Assembly: GCA_963677885.1 (NCBI GenBank)
Contig: OY782500.1
Span: 3,100,001-3,164,000 of the forward strand
From: UBA1351 sp963677885
GTDB lineage: Bacteria > Bacillota > Clostridia > Lachnospirales > Vallitaleaceae
Direction: 5' to 3'
DNA length: 64,000 nucleotides
Part shown: positions 25,569 to 33,114 of the stretch, one piece after another
Numbering within the stretch: position 1 is the first letter of the stretch
How the letters are laid out: each line of letters opens with the position of its first letter
Program-made: the position numbers and the translations under genes
Notes under the pieces: generated by a model
What the model was told of the DNA's origin: nothing
The model's input: the letters and a program-made list of their open reading frames with translations, nothing else
Databases searched by the model: none

Positions 25569-25681
25569 TGGATAGTGTAGCTCAGTTGGTAGAGCACAAA
25601 TGAACATGTCGTGTCAACGGCATTAACAGCAAACAAGTTGAGGATAAATGGTGTCGCGAGTTCGAATCTCGTCACTATCCA
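25569..25681 (+). ncRNA. tRNA-like RNA with replaced anticodon arm (candidate bacterial Y RNA)
   Basis: A full tRNA frame is visible: acceptor stem GATAGTG / CACTATC, extended to 9 bp by flanking T-A and G-C pairs (25569-25577, 25673-25681); TA at positions 8-9; D arm GCTC-AGTTGGTA-GAGC (25580-25595); T arm GCGAG-TTCGAAT-CTCGT (25656-25672). Between A at 25596 and the T arm lie 59 nt where a tRNA has about 22 (anticodon arm plus variable loop). No 5-bp stem with a 7-nt anticodon loop can be drawn there, but TCAAC / GTTGA (25614-25618, 25637-25641) pairs. No CCA end is encoded. Bacterial Y RNAs (YrlA type) mimic tRNA and are encoded beside Ro60 and RtcB genes, which is exactly this setting. 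An intron-bearing tRNA is the main alternative. Confidence 0.7.
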
Positions 25682-25706
25682 TTATTTAAGAAAAGGGGTG
25701 AGTATA

Positions 25707-27188
25707 ATGACTTTTATACAAGCATTGGACAAGAAACTAATCAAAACAAAAACAGAAAATGGAGCAAATGCCCTTGTAACCAGCCAATCCGCCTTGGTAG
25801 ACTTTTTTGGTCTGGCAGGAGCACTTAGAAAGAGGGGTAAGATAGAGATTGAGAACCTCTTTTCTAGAGCTTTTGCAGAAGATCCACACCTAGCCATGAA
25901 ACTCTTGTTTTATACTAGAGATATCCGTGGTGGTCTTGGTGAGCGAAGAACAGCTAGGATTATCTATAAACATCTATCAAGAGTAAGTCCAGAGTCCCTT
26001 CGGGCAAATCTTAAACTCATGAGTCACTATGGTAGATGGGATGATCTTCTAGTACTCCTAAATACATCATTGCAGGACGATATTCTTGACTTGATTGGCC
26101 AACAATTGGCCAAGGATCTAAGGGAAGAGAACCCATCACTTTTGGCAAAATGGCTTCCAAGTATGAATACCTCTTCTCCTAAAACGAGAAAGGATGCAGC
26201 TACAATTGCTACAGGGCTTTCTTTTGATGCAAAAAAATACAGACAAACCCTGTCTGAACTCAGAAAGCGGATTGATGTTCTTGAAGTGAAAATGTCGGCG
26301 AAAGAGTGGGAAACTATCGACTATGAGCGAGTACCATCCAACGCCATGAACAACTACAGCAGAAGCTTTTTTAAACATGATGAAGATAGGTTTAAAGGAT
26401 ACATTGAAGCGGTTAAAGAAGGCAGGGCTGATATTCATGCCCGGGTGCTTTACCCTTATAATATTACAGAAAAAATGCTTTATGACAGGAAGCTTTTTAA
26501 GAGTGGCGATGAGGCTTCTATTCTCTCTGAGCTGGAAATCTTGGAAGAACAATGGTACAGGCTGCCTGATTATGTGGATGACAGTAACAGAAATGTATTG
26601 GTGATGGCTGATGTCTCAGGTTCTATGACCGGAAGACCTATGGCTACCTCTATTGGACTTGCTCTGTATTTTGCAGAAAAGACGAATGGAGAGTTTAAGA
26701 ACACCTTTATGACCTTCAGTGAATCACCTGCATTGGTTAAAGTCACAGGAAAGACCCTGTACGAAAAAGTCAGAATGGTTTTATCCAGTAATTGGGGAAT
26801 GAACACAGATTTTGAAAAGGCCTTATATACTATTCTACAAACTGCAAAAGTTAATAGAATGAAACAATCAGACCTTCCTGAGACTTTGATTGTCATAACC
26901 GATATGCAGTTCGATGCCAGTATACAGAGTACAAATAAGGATTGGACCTTTTACTTAAAAATGAAGAAGATGTATCAGGCTGAAGGTTATAAGATGCCTG
27001 AAATTGTATTCTGGAACGTGAACTCCAGGTCTAATGTTTTCCAGGTATCACATGATTATGAAGGTGTCAAAATGGCCAGCGGTCAGTCAACGTCTGTCTT
27101 TAAGTCTATATTGGAATCTAAGGCAATGACCGCTTATGATTATATGATGGAAGTACTTTCCGGTGAGCGATATAAGGAGGTTTCTTAG
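25707..27188 (+). CDS. rsr: Ro60/Rsr protein (TROVE plus vWA domains)
   Basis: Protein of 493 residues, orthologue of the Ro60 autoantigen. Residues about 10-280 are the HEAT-like TROVE ring (KTENGANALVTSQSALVDFFGL, FYTRDIRGGLGERRTAR, HYGRWDDLL). Residues about 295-490 are a von Willebrand A domain with an intact metal site DVSGSM (D302) and ITDMQFD. Ro60 binds the ends of misfolded RNAs through its central hole and is tethered by Y RNA to exonucleases such as PNPase. The true start is the ATG at 25707 behind AAGGGGTG; the open frame further upstream runs through the tRNA-like RNA and is not coding. It follows RtcB and the tRNA-like RNA on the same strand. Confidence 0.9.
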   Translation: MTFIQALDKKLIKTKTENGANALVTSQSALVDFFGLAGALRKRGKIEIENLFSRAFAEDPHLAMKLLFYTRDIRGGLGERRTARIIYKHLSRVSPESLRANLKLMSHYGRWDDLLVLLNTSLQDDILDLIGQQLAKDLREENPSLLAKWLPSMNTSSPKTRKDAATIATGLSFDAKKYRQTLSELRKRIDVLEVKMSAKEWETIDYERVPSNAMNNYSRSFFKHDEDRFKGYIEAVKEGRADIHARVLYPYNITEKMLYDRKLFKSGDEASILSELEILEEQWYRLPDYVDDSNRNVLVMADVSGSMTGRPMATSIGLALYFAEKTNGEFKNTFMTFSESPALVKVTGKTLYEKVRMVLSSNWGMNTDFEKALYTILQTAKVNRMKQSDLPETLIVITDMQFDASIQSTNKDWTFYLKMKKMYQAEGYKMPEIVFWNVNSRSNVFQVSHDYEGVKMASGQSTSVFKSILESKAMTAYDYMMEVLSGERYKEVS

Positions 27189-27200
27189 GACTCACCGGAA
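27158..27200 (+). terminator. Hairpin spanning the stop codon of the Ro gene
   Basis: Perfect 10-bp arms TTCCGGTGAG (27158-27167) and CTCACCGGAA (27191-27200) enclose a 23-nt loop containing the stop codon. There is no T run, so it may protect the 3' end of the mRNA or act as a weak terminator. Confidence 0.4.
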
Positions 27201-27206
27201 AAACTG

Positions 27207-27252
27207 TTGACATCTTCTACCCTATCCTATAGAATTGGATTAAATAATCCAA
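27207..27252 (+). promoter_or_regulatory. tetR promoter with palindromic operator
   Basis: TTGACA (27207-27212) and TAGAAT (27230-27235) are 17 bp apart. Immediately downstream is the palindrome TTGGATT-AAAT-AATCCAA (27235-27252). The same half-sites with the same 4-nt spacing recur before the nitroreductase gene, so this looks like an autoregulatory site of the TetR protein encoded next. Confidence 0.75.
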
Positions 27253-27263
27253 AGAGGTATATC

Positions 27264-27806
27264 ATGAGCAAGAGAGACGATATCATAGGAGGAACCATCC
27301 GAATCATCAATCAGGAAGGTATCATCCATGCAACCATAGCGAACATATTGAAAGAGGCATCTACAGGATACGGAACTCTGTATAATTATTTTGATTCCAA
27401 GGAAGATCTTCTTCTGGCTGTTTATCTTCATATTATTCATGAGGTGGAATCTTATGTTTTTACAAAAGGTATAGAAATTGGCCTGGAAGACAGTATTCTT
27501 AGGTACTTGGACTATTGCCTCCTTCATGTTGAAGAATTTAGTGCTCTGGAAGCCCTTCGTACGATTCCTGATATTTGTCATTCAGCCAAGGAGAACAGTA
27601 TGAGTATTCAGTTTATAGATCTCCTTGAGAAAAAACAGGCTGATGGGACAATTCAGCCAAGAACCGAGGGGTACAATATCCATCTGATTTTGTCTATGAT
27701 ATCCGCTTTTGTTAATTTTTATAGTGAATCAGAAATTGATGTAGAAAGTCTACCTCTAGAGATAAAGAAAGATTTTGCCAGATCCTGCCTTAAGGCCTTA
27801 AGCTAG
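27264..27806 (+). CDS. TetR family repressor
   Basis: Regulator of 180 residues. The helix-turn-helix covers about residues 6-50 (DDIIGGTIRIINQEG, then GYGTLYNYFDSKEDLL). The ligand domain is not recognisable. The start at 27264 follows AAAGAGG; an upstream start at 27207 would place the promoter inside the gene. The paired TTGGATT-N4-AATCCAA sites before this gene and before the nitroreductase gene point to a small local regulon. Confidence 0.85.
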   Translation: MSKRDDIIGGTIRIINQEGIIHATIANILKEASTGYGTLYNYFDSKEDLLLAVYLHIIHEVESYVFTKGIEIGLEDSILRYLDYCLLHVEEFSALEALRTIPDICHSAKENSMSIQFIDLLEKKQADGTIQPRTEGYNIHLILSMISAFVNFYSESEIDVESLPLEIKKDFARSCLKALS

Positions 27807-27821
27807 GTCAGGAATGAAACC

Positions 27822-27885
27822 TTGAGAAAAGAGAAGGAAGATCTCTTTTCTCAACTAATGATAATGTCCAACAGGACTTTTTTTT
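27822..27885 (+). terminator. Two hairpins ending the tetR transcript
   Basis: A perfect 13-bp stem TTGAGAAAAGAGA / TCTCTTTTCTCAA (27822-27834, 27842-27854) is followed by a short hairpin GTCC-AACA-GGAC (27866-27877) with eight T residues (27878-27885). The second is the likely intrinsic terminator. Confidence 0.65.
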
Positions 27886-27892
27886 GAAGGTT

Positions 27893-27910
27893 TTGGATTA
27901 TTCAATCCAA
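27893..27910 (+). promoter_or_regulatory. Second TetR-type operator, upstream of nitroreductase
   Basis: TTGGATT-ATTC-AATCCAA repeats both half-sites and the 4-nt spacing of the site in front of tetR (27235-27252). It lies 52 bp upstream of the nitroreductase start. No clear -35/-10 pair was found around it. Confidence 0.65.
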
Positions 27911-27961
27911 AAATAGGAAAGGAGTTACCAGGATTTAGATGAAGCCTGGTAGAAAACGGAG

Positions 27962-28810
27962 ATGTATACGAAAGATATTGAAACCCTAATAATGGAAAGA
28001 CGTTCAACCAGAAACTATAGTGATCTTCAAGTTGATCAGGAAACTTTAGACAGTCTTCTTGCATTTGCAAGTGCTTATGATAATGATTTCTATCGATTTA
28101 AGATTGTCAGGTTTGATAAGCAGGAAGGCGAGAGGATGGGGACCTATGGTCTCTTTAAGAACACAGAAACTTTTTTGGTCGCTATTGGAATAGAGTCCAT
28201 AAGGGATAATCTGGCTATGACCATACAGTTTGGTAAGGATTTTGAGGCTATCATTCTTAAAGCGACTGACCTTGATATTGATACCTGCTGGATGGGCATG
28301 TCCTATGAAGAATCCAAACTGTCAATGAAAGCCGGTGCCAGTAAAAATGAGCGGATTATTATGGCCACTCCACTAGGTTATTCTGCCGGAATCATGAGCA
28401 GAGAGCGAATAGCGAGATTTGCCATGGGTGCTGATAAAAGGTTGGCGTGGCATAAACTCTTTTATCAAGGAGACTTTAATAAGCCAATGGTCAAGCCCGA
28501 GTCTTTACTGGATCCTGAACATATGAGTCTGGAAATGCTGAGACTAAGTCCATCAGCAGGGAATTCTCAGCCCTGGCGTATTATCAAGGTTGAGGGTGCC
28601 TATAAATTTTATATAAAACCTAAGAAGTTTTATGAGAGCCGTAAAGATATGAGGATAAGTTTTGCCTATAATGACTTAGGTATCAGTCTTTTTCATTTTG
28701 AGGAAACCATGAAGGCTAAAGGTCTTAATGGTAGCTTTCATATGATTCCTCAAAATGAACATAAACTAAAAGACGGATATATTTATACGGGTCAATATAT
28801 TATTTCATAA
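27962..28810 (+). CDS. Nitroreductase family protein (TM1586-like)
   Basis: FMN-dependent oxidoreductase fold of 282 residues. MERRSTRNYSD near the N-terminus is the flavin-phosphate loop typical of nitroreductases. The two related halves and the SPSAGNSQPWRI segment near residue 198 match the duplicated TM-nitroreductase family. The electron acceptor is unknown. The ribosome binding site is poorly placed (GGAG touches the ATG), so the start is less sure. The gene ends 11 bases inside the 3' end of the convergent EF-G gene. Confidence 0.75.
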   Translation: MYTKDIETLIMERRSTRNYSDLQVDQETLDSLLAFASAYDNDFYRFKIVRFDKQEGERMGTYGLFKNTETFLVAIGIESIRDNLAMTIQFGKDFEAIILKATDLDIDTCWMGMSYEESKLSMKAGASKNERIIMATPLGYSAGIMSRERIARFAMGADKRLAWHKLFYQGDFNKPMVKPESLLDPEHMSLEMLRLSPSAGNSQPWRIIKVEGAYKFYIKPKKFYESRKDMRISFAYNDLGISLFHFEETMKAKGLNGSFHMIPQNEHKLKDGYIYTGQYIIS

Positions 28811-30830
28811 AATCATAATGACTAAAAACCATGGTATAATGGCCGTTGCCATGAGTAATGGACCGGATATCTGTGGCATAACCAAAAAGCTGTGACAAGG
28901 GAACCCTTGCAATAATCTTATGACTTTTTGGTAAAAGTTCCATGGTTACTATGGCACCCTTTCTTTTCTGAATATCGTCCATGATATCACCAATATATGC
29001 TTCCGGTGAATGGATGGTGACATTGAAGAAGGGTTCCAGAAGCTTAGAGTCTCCGTCGCAAAGTGCCTGGGAAAGAGCAAGAGAAGCTGCTGTCATAAAA
29101 CCGACATCCGTAGATGTTGACTCATCATAATCCAGATCTGTAAGGGCTATGTCCAGGTCAATGACCTCGTAACCATCAATGATACCAGCTCCAAGTGAGC
29201 CTCTTATACCTTCAAGGGCTGCTTCTATAAAAGCCTTTGGAAGATGAGGGTCTGACAGACTTGAATATATTTTGTGACCGCTGCCCCGTTCTCTTGGCTC
29301 TACTGCAATTGCTACAGAAGCATAGATGGATTGGTTGCCTATACTTTGAGATAGGATGTGGCTGGCGGTGGCCGGTTTTGTTATGGATTCCTTATAATTA
29401 ACCCGTGGCTTTCCACTGTTAACCTCAACATTAAATTCTTTGGATAGACGGTCCAGGATGATTTCCAAATGAAGCTCTCCCATACCTGATATGATCCGCT
29501 GTCCGGTTTCCTTATCAGCGAATGTGATAAGAGTAGGATCTTCTTCAGCTAAACTATCTAGGGCGGCAAGCATTTTGTCTGTGTCTGATGATTTTTTAGG
29601 TTCCAGGGCCATGGATATAACCGGTTCAGGAAAATCAATGGACTCCAAGAGTACTGGGTGGTCAAGATCAGATAGGGTATCACCTGTTCCGGCAAATTTA
29701 AGGCCGATAATGGCAACAATATCACCTGCTGATGCCTTGTCCACTTCAGTCCTGTTATTGGCATGCATCTGTAAAATTTTGTTGGCTCGGACTTTTTTCT
29801 TTTTGGATACATTATAGATTGATTTTCCTACATTAATGTGACCTGAATAAACCCTTGCGTAAGCCAATCTACCGACAAAGGGATCGGACATGACCTTGAA
29901 AATCAGGGCTGAAAAAGGTTGGCTTGAATCCGGTTCCAGAATGACAGGCTCACCATCACTTGTGTGTCCATGAATGAGTGGACGGTCAAGTGGTGAAGGT
30001 AAATAGTCGACAATGGCATCCAATAGTGGTTGGATGCTTTTATTTTTGAAAGCTGAGCCACATAAAACGGGAATGATTCGATTGTTAATGGTAGCTTTTC
30101 GAATAGCAGCCACAATCATATCCTGGGGAAGGTCTTGACCTTCCAGGTACCGATTAAGCAAGTCGTCATCTTCGTCTGCAATTGCTTCCACTAACTCACT
30201 TCTATATTTTGTGGCTTGGTCCAAGTAGGCCTCTGGAATAGGCGTCGCTTCAAGAGTTTGGCCTAAATCACCGGTATTGTAATAAGCCTTCATGGTGACA
30301 AGAGAAATAATCCCTTCAAAATCCTTTTCACTTCCCATTGGGATTTGAATAGGGACAGGGAATCCGTCTAATTCTTTTTCAACTGTTTCAATGGAATGAT
30401 AAAAGTCTGCACCAACTACATCCATCTTATTAATAAAAATAAGCCGTGGTACTTGATAATAATCTGCCTGGTGCCAAACAACCTTTGTCTGGGCTTCTAC
30501 CCCTGCCTTGGCATCCAAAAGAAAGACAGCACCGTCTAAGATACGAAGACACCGTTCAACTTCAACGGTGAAATCTACATGACCGGGTGTGTCGATGATA
30601 TTGATCTGATTGTCTTCCCAAAAGCAGGTGGTTGCTGCTGAAGTGATGGTGATACCCCGTTCCTGTTCCTGTTCCATCCAGTCCATAATGGCGTTGCCGT
30701 CATGAACCTCTCCAACTTTATGGGTTAGACCGGTATAGTAAAGAATACGTTCTGTCGTTGTTGTTTTGCCTGCGTCGATGTGAGCCATGATGCCGATATT
30801 ACGTAAGTGTTGGTTATCTTGCCGTTTCAT
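28800..30830 (-). CDS. Elongation factor G paralogue
   Basis: Translational GTPase of 676 residues with the five-domain EF-G layout. G motifs are intact: AHIDAGKTTTTE, DTPGHVDF and NKMD. Domain IV is divergent: the usual QSGGRGQYG-type segment reads QSIGNQSIYA. The C-terminus keeps PLSQLFGYATDIRS and TMVFSHYDF. It is therefore probably a second EF-G (EF-G2-like), not the main fusA product, which normally lies in the str operon with rpsL, rpsG and tuf. Length and domain IV argue against a TetM-type ribosomal protection protein, though this is not fully excluded. The start at 30830 follows GGGGA; an ATG at 30854 is less well placed. Confidence 0.82.
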   Translation of the reverse strand: MKRQDNQHLRNIGIMAHIDAGKTTTTERILYYTGLTHKVGEVHDGNAIMDWMEQEQERGITITSAATTCFWEDNQINIIDTPGHVDFTVEVERCLRILDGAVFLLDAKAGVEAQTKVVWHQADYYQVPRLIFINKMDVVGADFYHSIETVEKELDGFPVPIQIPMGSEKDFEGIISLVTMKAYYNTGDLGQTLEATPIPEAYLDQATKYRSELVEAIADEDDDLLNRYLEGQDLPQDMIVAAIRKATINNRIIPVLCGSAFKNKSIQPLLDAIVDYLPSPLDRPLIHGHTSDGEPVILEPDSSQPFSALIFKVMSDPFVGRLAYARVYSGHINVGKSIYNVSKKKKVRANKILQMHANNRTEVDKASAGDIVAIIGLKFAGTGDTLSDLDHPVLLESIDFPEPVISMALEPKKSSDTDKMLAALDSLAEEDPTLITFADKETGQRIISGMGELHLEIILDRLSKEFNVEVNSGKPRVNYKESITKPATASHILSQSIGNQSIYASVAIAVEPRERGSGHKIYSSLSDPHLPKAFIEAALEGIRGSLGAGIIDGYEVIDLDIALTDLDYDESTSTDVGFMTAASLALSQALCDGDSKLLEPFFNVTIHSPEAYIGDIMDDIQKRKGAIVTMELLPKSHKIIARVPLSQLFGYATDIRSITHGNGHYTMVFSHYDFMK

Positions 30831-30868
30831 ATCCATCCCCCATAGATGTGTCATCTTTGCTTATCTTC

Positions 30869-30897
30869 ATTATAATATATTCCGCTGGCTTTATCAA
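30869..30897 (-). promoter_or_regulatory. Promoter of the EF-G paralogue
   Basis: On the minus strand TTGATA (30897-30892) and TATAAT (30874-30869) are exactly 17 bp apart, about 40 bp upstream of the chosen start. Confidence 0.75.
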
Positions 30898-30919
30898 AAT
30901 AATCATATCAAGAGGTACA

Positions 30920-30966
30920 GAAAAGAACCCATCTCTGTGTTTTGTCTTTCACAGGAGCTGGGTTCT
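30920..30966 (-). terminator. Intrinsic terminator of the BCCT gene
   Basis: Arms AGAACCCA / TGGGTTCT, extended inward by further pairs, form a long hairpin at 30924-30966. On the minus strand it is followed by TTTTC, 50 bp after the BCCT stop. Confidence 0.75.
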
Positions 30967-31015
30967 AATATAGATTTATTCAGCTGTTTGCTTAAAAGTA
31001 ATTTACCCTTAAATA

Positions 31016-32638
31016 TTATGCACTTTCGGCTTCGGTCTCGGTTTTGACCTCTAAGTCAAGGTTGCTCTTGGGTTGGGTGATCTCTTTGTAGAAAAGCAGC
31101 TCTTTTGCCATGATAAAGGTTACAAAAGTGATGATGAGTGCAAATGGGAGTCCTGTAGTAATAACTGCAGTCTGTAGAATGGAAAGGGCCTGTGATCCAC
31201 CAATGATGAGAAGAACAGCAGCAATAAAACCTTCCATAAGTGCCCAGAATACTCGTTGGGATACAGGTGATTTTAGTTTCCCTCCACTGGCTAAACTGTC
31301 TACAACCAGAGAACCTGAATCACTGGAAGTAACAAAGAAAGTGACAACTAAAAATACGGCCAATCCGTTAACCATAACTTTCAGAACATCTGTAAAGAAA
31401 GGAACGTTAATCATCTGAACCATTTCAAAGAGGGCAAGTGATACGTTCTCACCAACGACTCCTGCTAAAGCTCCACTGTTAAGGCTGTCGATAGATAAGG
31501 CTGTTGAGCCAAAAACGCCTAACCAGAGAATGGATAGAATCGTTGGAACCAACATAACGGCAAGAATGAACTCACGTACCGTACGCCCCTTGGAAATTTT
31601 GGCAATAAACATACCGACAAATGGGCTCCATGAAATCCACCATGCCCAGTAGAAAATCGTCCAGCCATGGGACCAGCTTTCGTCCAGGGTGTTTACATTC
31701 AGTGAAGCATTGACGAAGCCGCCAATATAAACGCCTGTAGAGAAGAGGATGTCTTTAAGAATGGTCATAGTTGGACCGACAATAAGGACGATCATCATGA
31801 GGACAAAGGCTGCCCGGATATTGAGTTCGCTAAGGAATTTAACCCCTTTATCGATACCGGATACTACTGAAGCTGTAGCAATTAAGGTTATTACCGCAAT
31901 TAGGACAACCTGGATACTTGTAGAGTAAGAAACACCGAATAAATGGTTAAGTCCACTGTTAATCTGTTGAACACCAAGTCCCAAAGATGTCGCAAGACCT
32001 GCCAAAGCTGCAAGAACAGCAAGGGTATCAATGATGTCTCCGATGATACCGAATACTCTTTCCTTTAGAATTGGATAGAAAAAGGAACGGGGAGACAAGG
32101 GTAGTTTTTTGTTAAAAGTAAAATAGGCAAGAGCCAGAGATATAATGCCATAGATAGCCCATGGGTGAACGCCCCAATGGAAAAAAGTCGTAGCCAAGGC
32201 GCTGTAATTAGGATTGTCGCTGGCAAAAACCGGGGTAACGTTTAGGTGATAAATCGGCTCTCCGACTGACCAGAACATAAGTCCGATTCCCATACCGGCT
32301 GATATAAGCATGGCATACCAGGAAAAACGCTTAAACTCAGGTTTGGCATCAGGACCACCTAAACGGATTTTTCCACCCTTGGATATGGCGAAAATAATAA
32401 GTGCGACAATGAATAAGTTGGATGATGCGATGAAAACCGTATCAAACCTATCAATAATCATGTTTTTAAAAGCATTCATTTGTATAGAAGCACGTTCTAA
32501 GTCTAGAAATGAATAGATGGAAAAGATGAGAAGCAGGAGTGCGGACATAATGGATACGAAAGGATTCATATCCAGACCGAATTTAGTAAAATTTCGGTCA
32601 TGAAGTTCTCGTTTGAGTTTGATAATTTTTTTGCTCAT
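31016..32638 (-). CDS. BCCT family betaine/carnitine/choline transporter
   Basis: Membrane protein of 540 residues with 12 expected helices. The family glycine stretch SAGMGIGLMFWSVGEPIYH is at about 113-131, and the Trp-rich substrate segment reads WTIFYWAWWISWSPFVGMFIAK. BCCT proteins take up quaternary ammonium compounds such as glycine betaine, choline or carnitine, driven by Na+ or H+, for osmoprotection or as nutrients. GGAGG precedes the ATG. A structured RNA with its own promoter and terminator lies directly upstream on the same strand and might act as an independent RNA or as an attenuated leader. Confidence 0.9.
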   Translation of the reverse strand: MSKKIIKLKRELHDRNFTKFGLDMNPFVSIMSALLLLIFSIYSFLDLERASIQMNAFKNMIIDRFDTVFIASSNLFIVALIIFAISKGGKIRLGGPDAKPEFKRFSWYAMLISAGMGIGLMFWSVGEPIYHLNVTPVFASDNPNYSALATTFFHWGVHPWAIYGIISLALAYFTFNKKLPLSPRSFFYPILKERVFGIIGDIIDTLAVLAALAGLATSLGLGVQQINSGLNHLFGVSYSTSIQVVLIAVITLIATASVVSGIDKGVKFLSELNIRAAFVLMMIVLIVGPTMTILKDILFSTGVYIGGFVNASLNVNTLDESWSHGWTIFYWAWWISWSPFVGMFIAKISKGRTVREFILAVMLVPTILSILWLGVFGSTALSIDSLNSGALAGVVGENVSLALFEMVQMINVPFFTDVLKVMVNGLAVFLVVTFFVTSSDSGSLVVDSLASGGKLKSPVSQRVFWALMEGFIAAVLLIIGGSQALSILQTAVITTGLPFALIITFVTFIMAKELLFYKEITQPKSNLDLEVKTETEAESA

Positions 32639-32731
32639 TTTTAACCTCCAAATGAAAATAATATATTGAATAGAACAGAGGTTATAGCAATTACATACAA
32701 GAAAGGTCCTAGTGGAACCTTGCTGAACAAT

Positions 32732-32772
32732 AAAAAAAGCACACCAACTCTATATTCATAGAGTTAGAGTGC
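32732..32772 (-). terminator. Intrinsic terminator of the structured RNA
   Basis: A 15-bp stem (GCACTCTAACTCTAT against ATAGAGTTGGTGTGC, one mismatch) with loop GAAT and seven T residues on the minus strand. A second hairpin AAGGTTCC / GGACCTT (32703-32722) lies between it and the BCCT gene. Confidence 0.9.
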
Positions 32773-32975
32773 CTAAGCTTCGCCTAAATAGCTAACTTTA
32801 TACCACGATATCATAGTATAACCAGGTCCGAATCGAACCTAAGTAAACCCCAGTTCTAAATTAACGCTTTTCAAAAATCAGTCTCCCTATGGTGCAAACC
32901 TTATTAAAGGACGATTTCTCATACAATAACTCGATAAGCAGGTACTACAGAAATTTACTTCGCTAAATAACAACT
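32732..32975 (-). ncRNA. Structured non-coding RNA candidate, about 244 nt, family not recognised
   Basis: This 476-bp gap between genes holds a complete RNA transcription unit on the minus strand: consensus promoter, about 244 nt with no open frame, and a strong terminator. Hairpins visible inside include TTATACTATG-ATAT-CGTGGTATAA (10 bp, 32798-32821), GGTTC-GATTC-GGACC (32825-32839) and CCTT-TAAT-AAGG (32899-32910). The ends do not pair in the long rod expected of 6S RNA, and T-box, tmRNA and SRP signatures are absent. The raiA motif of Clostridia has a similar size and free-standing character, but I cannot confirm a match. It could also be a terminated leader of the BCCT gene. Confidence 0.65.
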
Positions 32976-32981
32976 TTGTTA

Positions 32982-33010
32982 ATTATACAAGATTGCCAAC
33001 GGTTTGTCAA
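32982..33010 (-). promoter_or_regulatory. Consensus promoter of the structured RNA
   Basis: On the minus strand TTGACA (33010-33005) and TATAAT (32987-32982) are both perfect consensus boxes separated by 17 bp. This is the strongest promoter seen in the window and points to a highly expressed RNA starting near 32975. Confidence 0.85.
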
Positions 33011-33114
33011 AAAACCAGCCAATGTGCATTATTGAGTATAAATCTTAAAAACTGTAGATTTAACCTTTGGATAGGGCTTGCTATGATAATTCCATCAAAC
33101 AATTGGAGGTTATG

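Noticed and set aside
25569..25681. Functional tRNA gene with a group I or archaeal-type intron
   Set aside because: The insert is too short for a group I intron and no anticodon stem re-forms when plausible segments are removed; the Ro/RtcB context favours a tRNA-mimicking Y RNA. It remains listed as an alternative.
25611..25706. N-terminal extension of the Ro protein
   Set aside because: The frame is open here, but it reads through the tRNA-like RNA, and AAGGGGTG just before the ATG at 25707 marks the real start.
28800..30830. TetM-type tetracycline resistance protein
   Set aside because: Length and the C-terminal sequence are closer to EF-G, and no other resistance or mobile genes lie nearby.
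32821..32840. T-loop-like GGTTCGATTC on the minus strand as evidence of a tRNA or tmRNA
   Set aside because: The flanking bases pair as a 5-bp hairpin with a 5-nt loop, and no acceptor or D arm is present around it.
32732..32975. T-box or SAM-type riboswitch
   Set aside because: No T-box AGGGTGG-type core and no recognisable riboswitch core was seen, and a transporter for quaternary amines is not a usual target.
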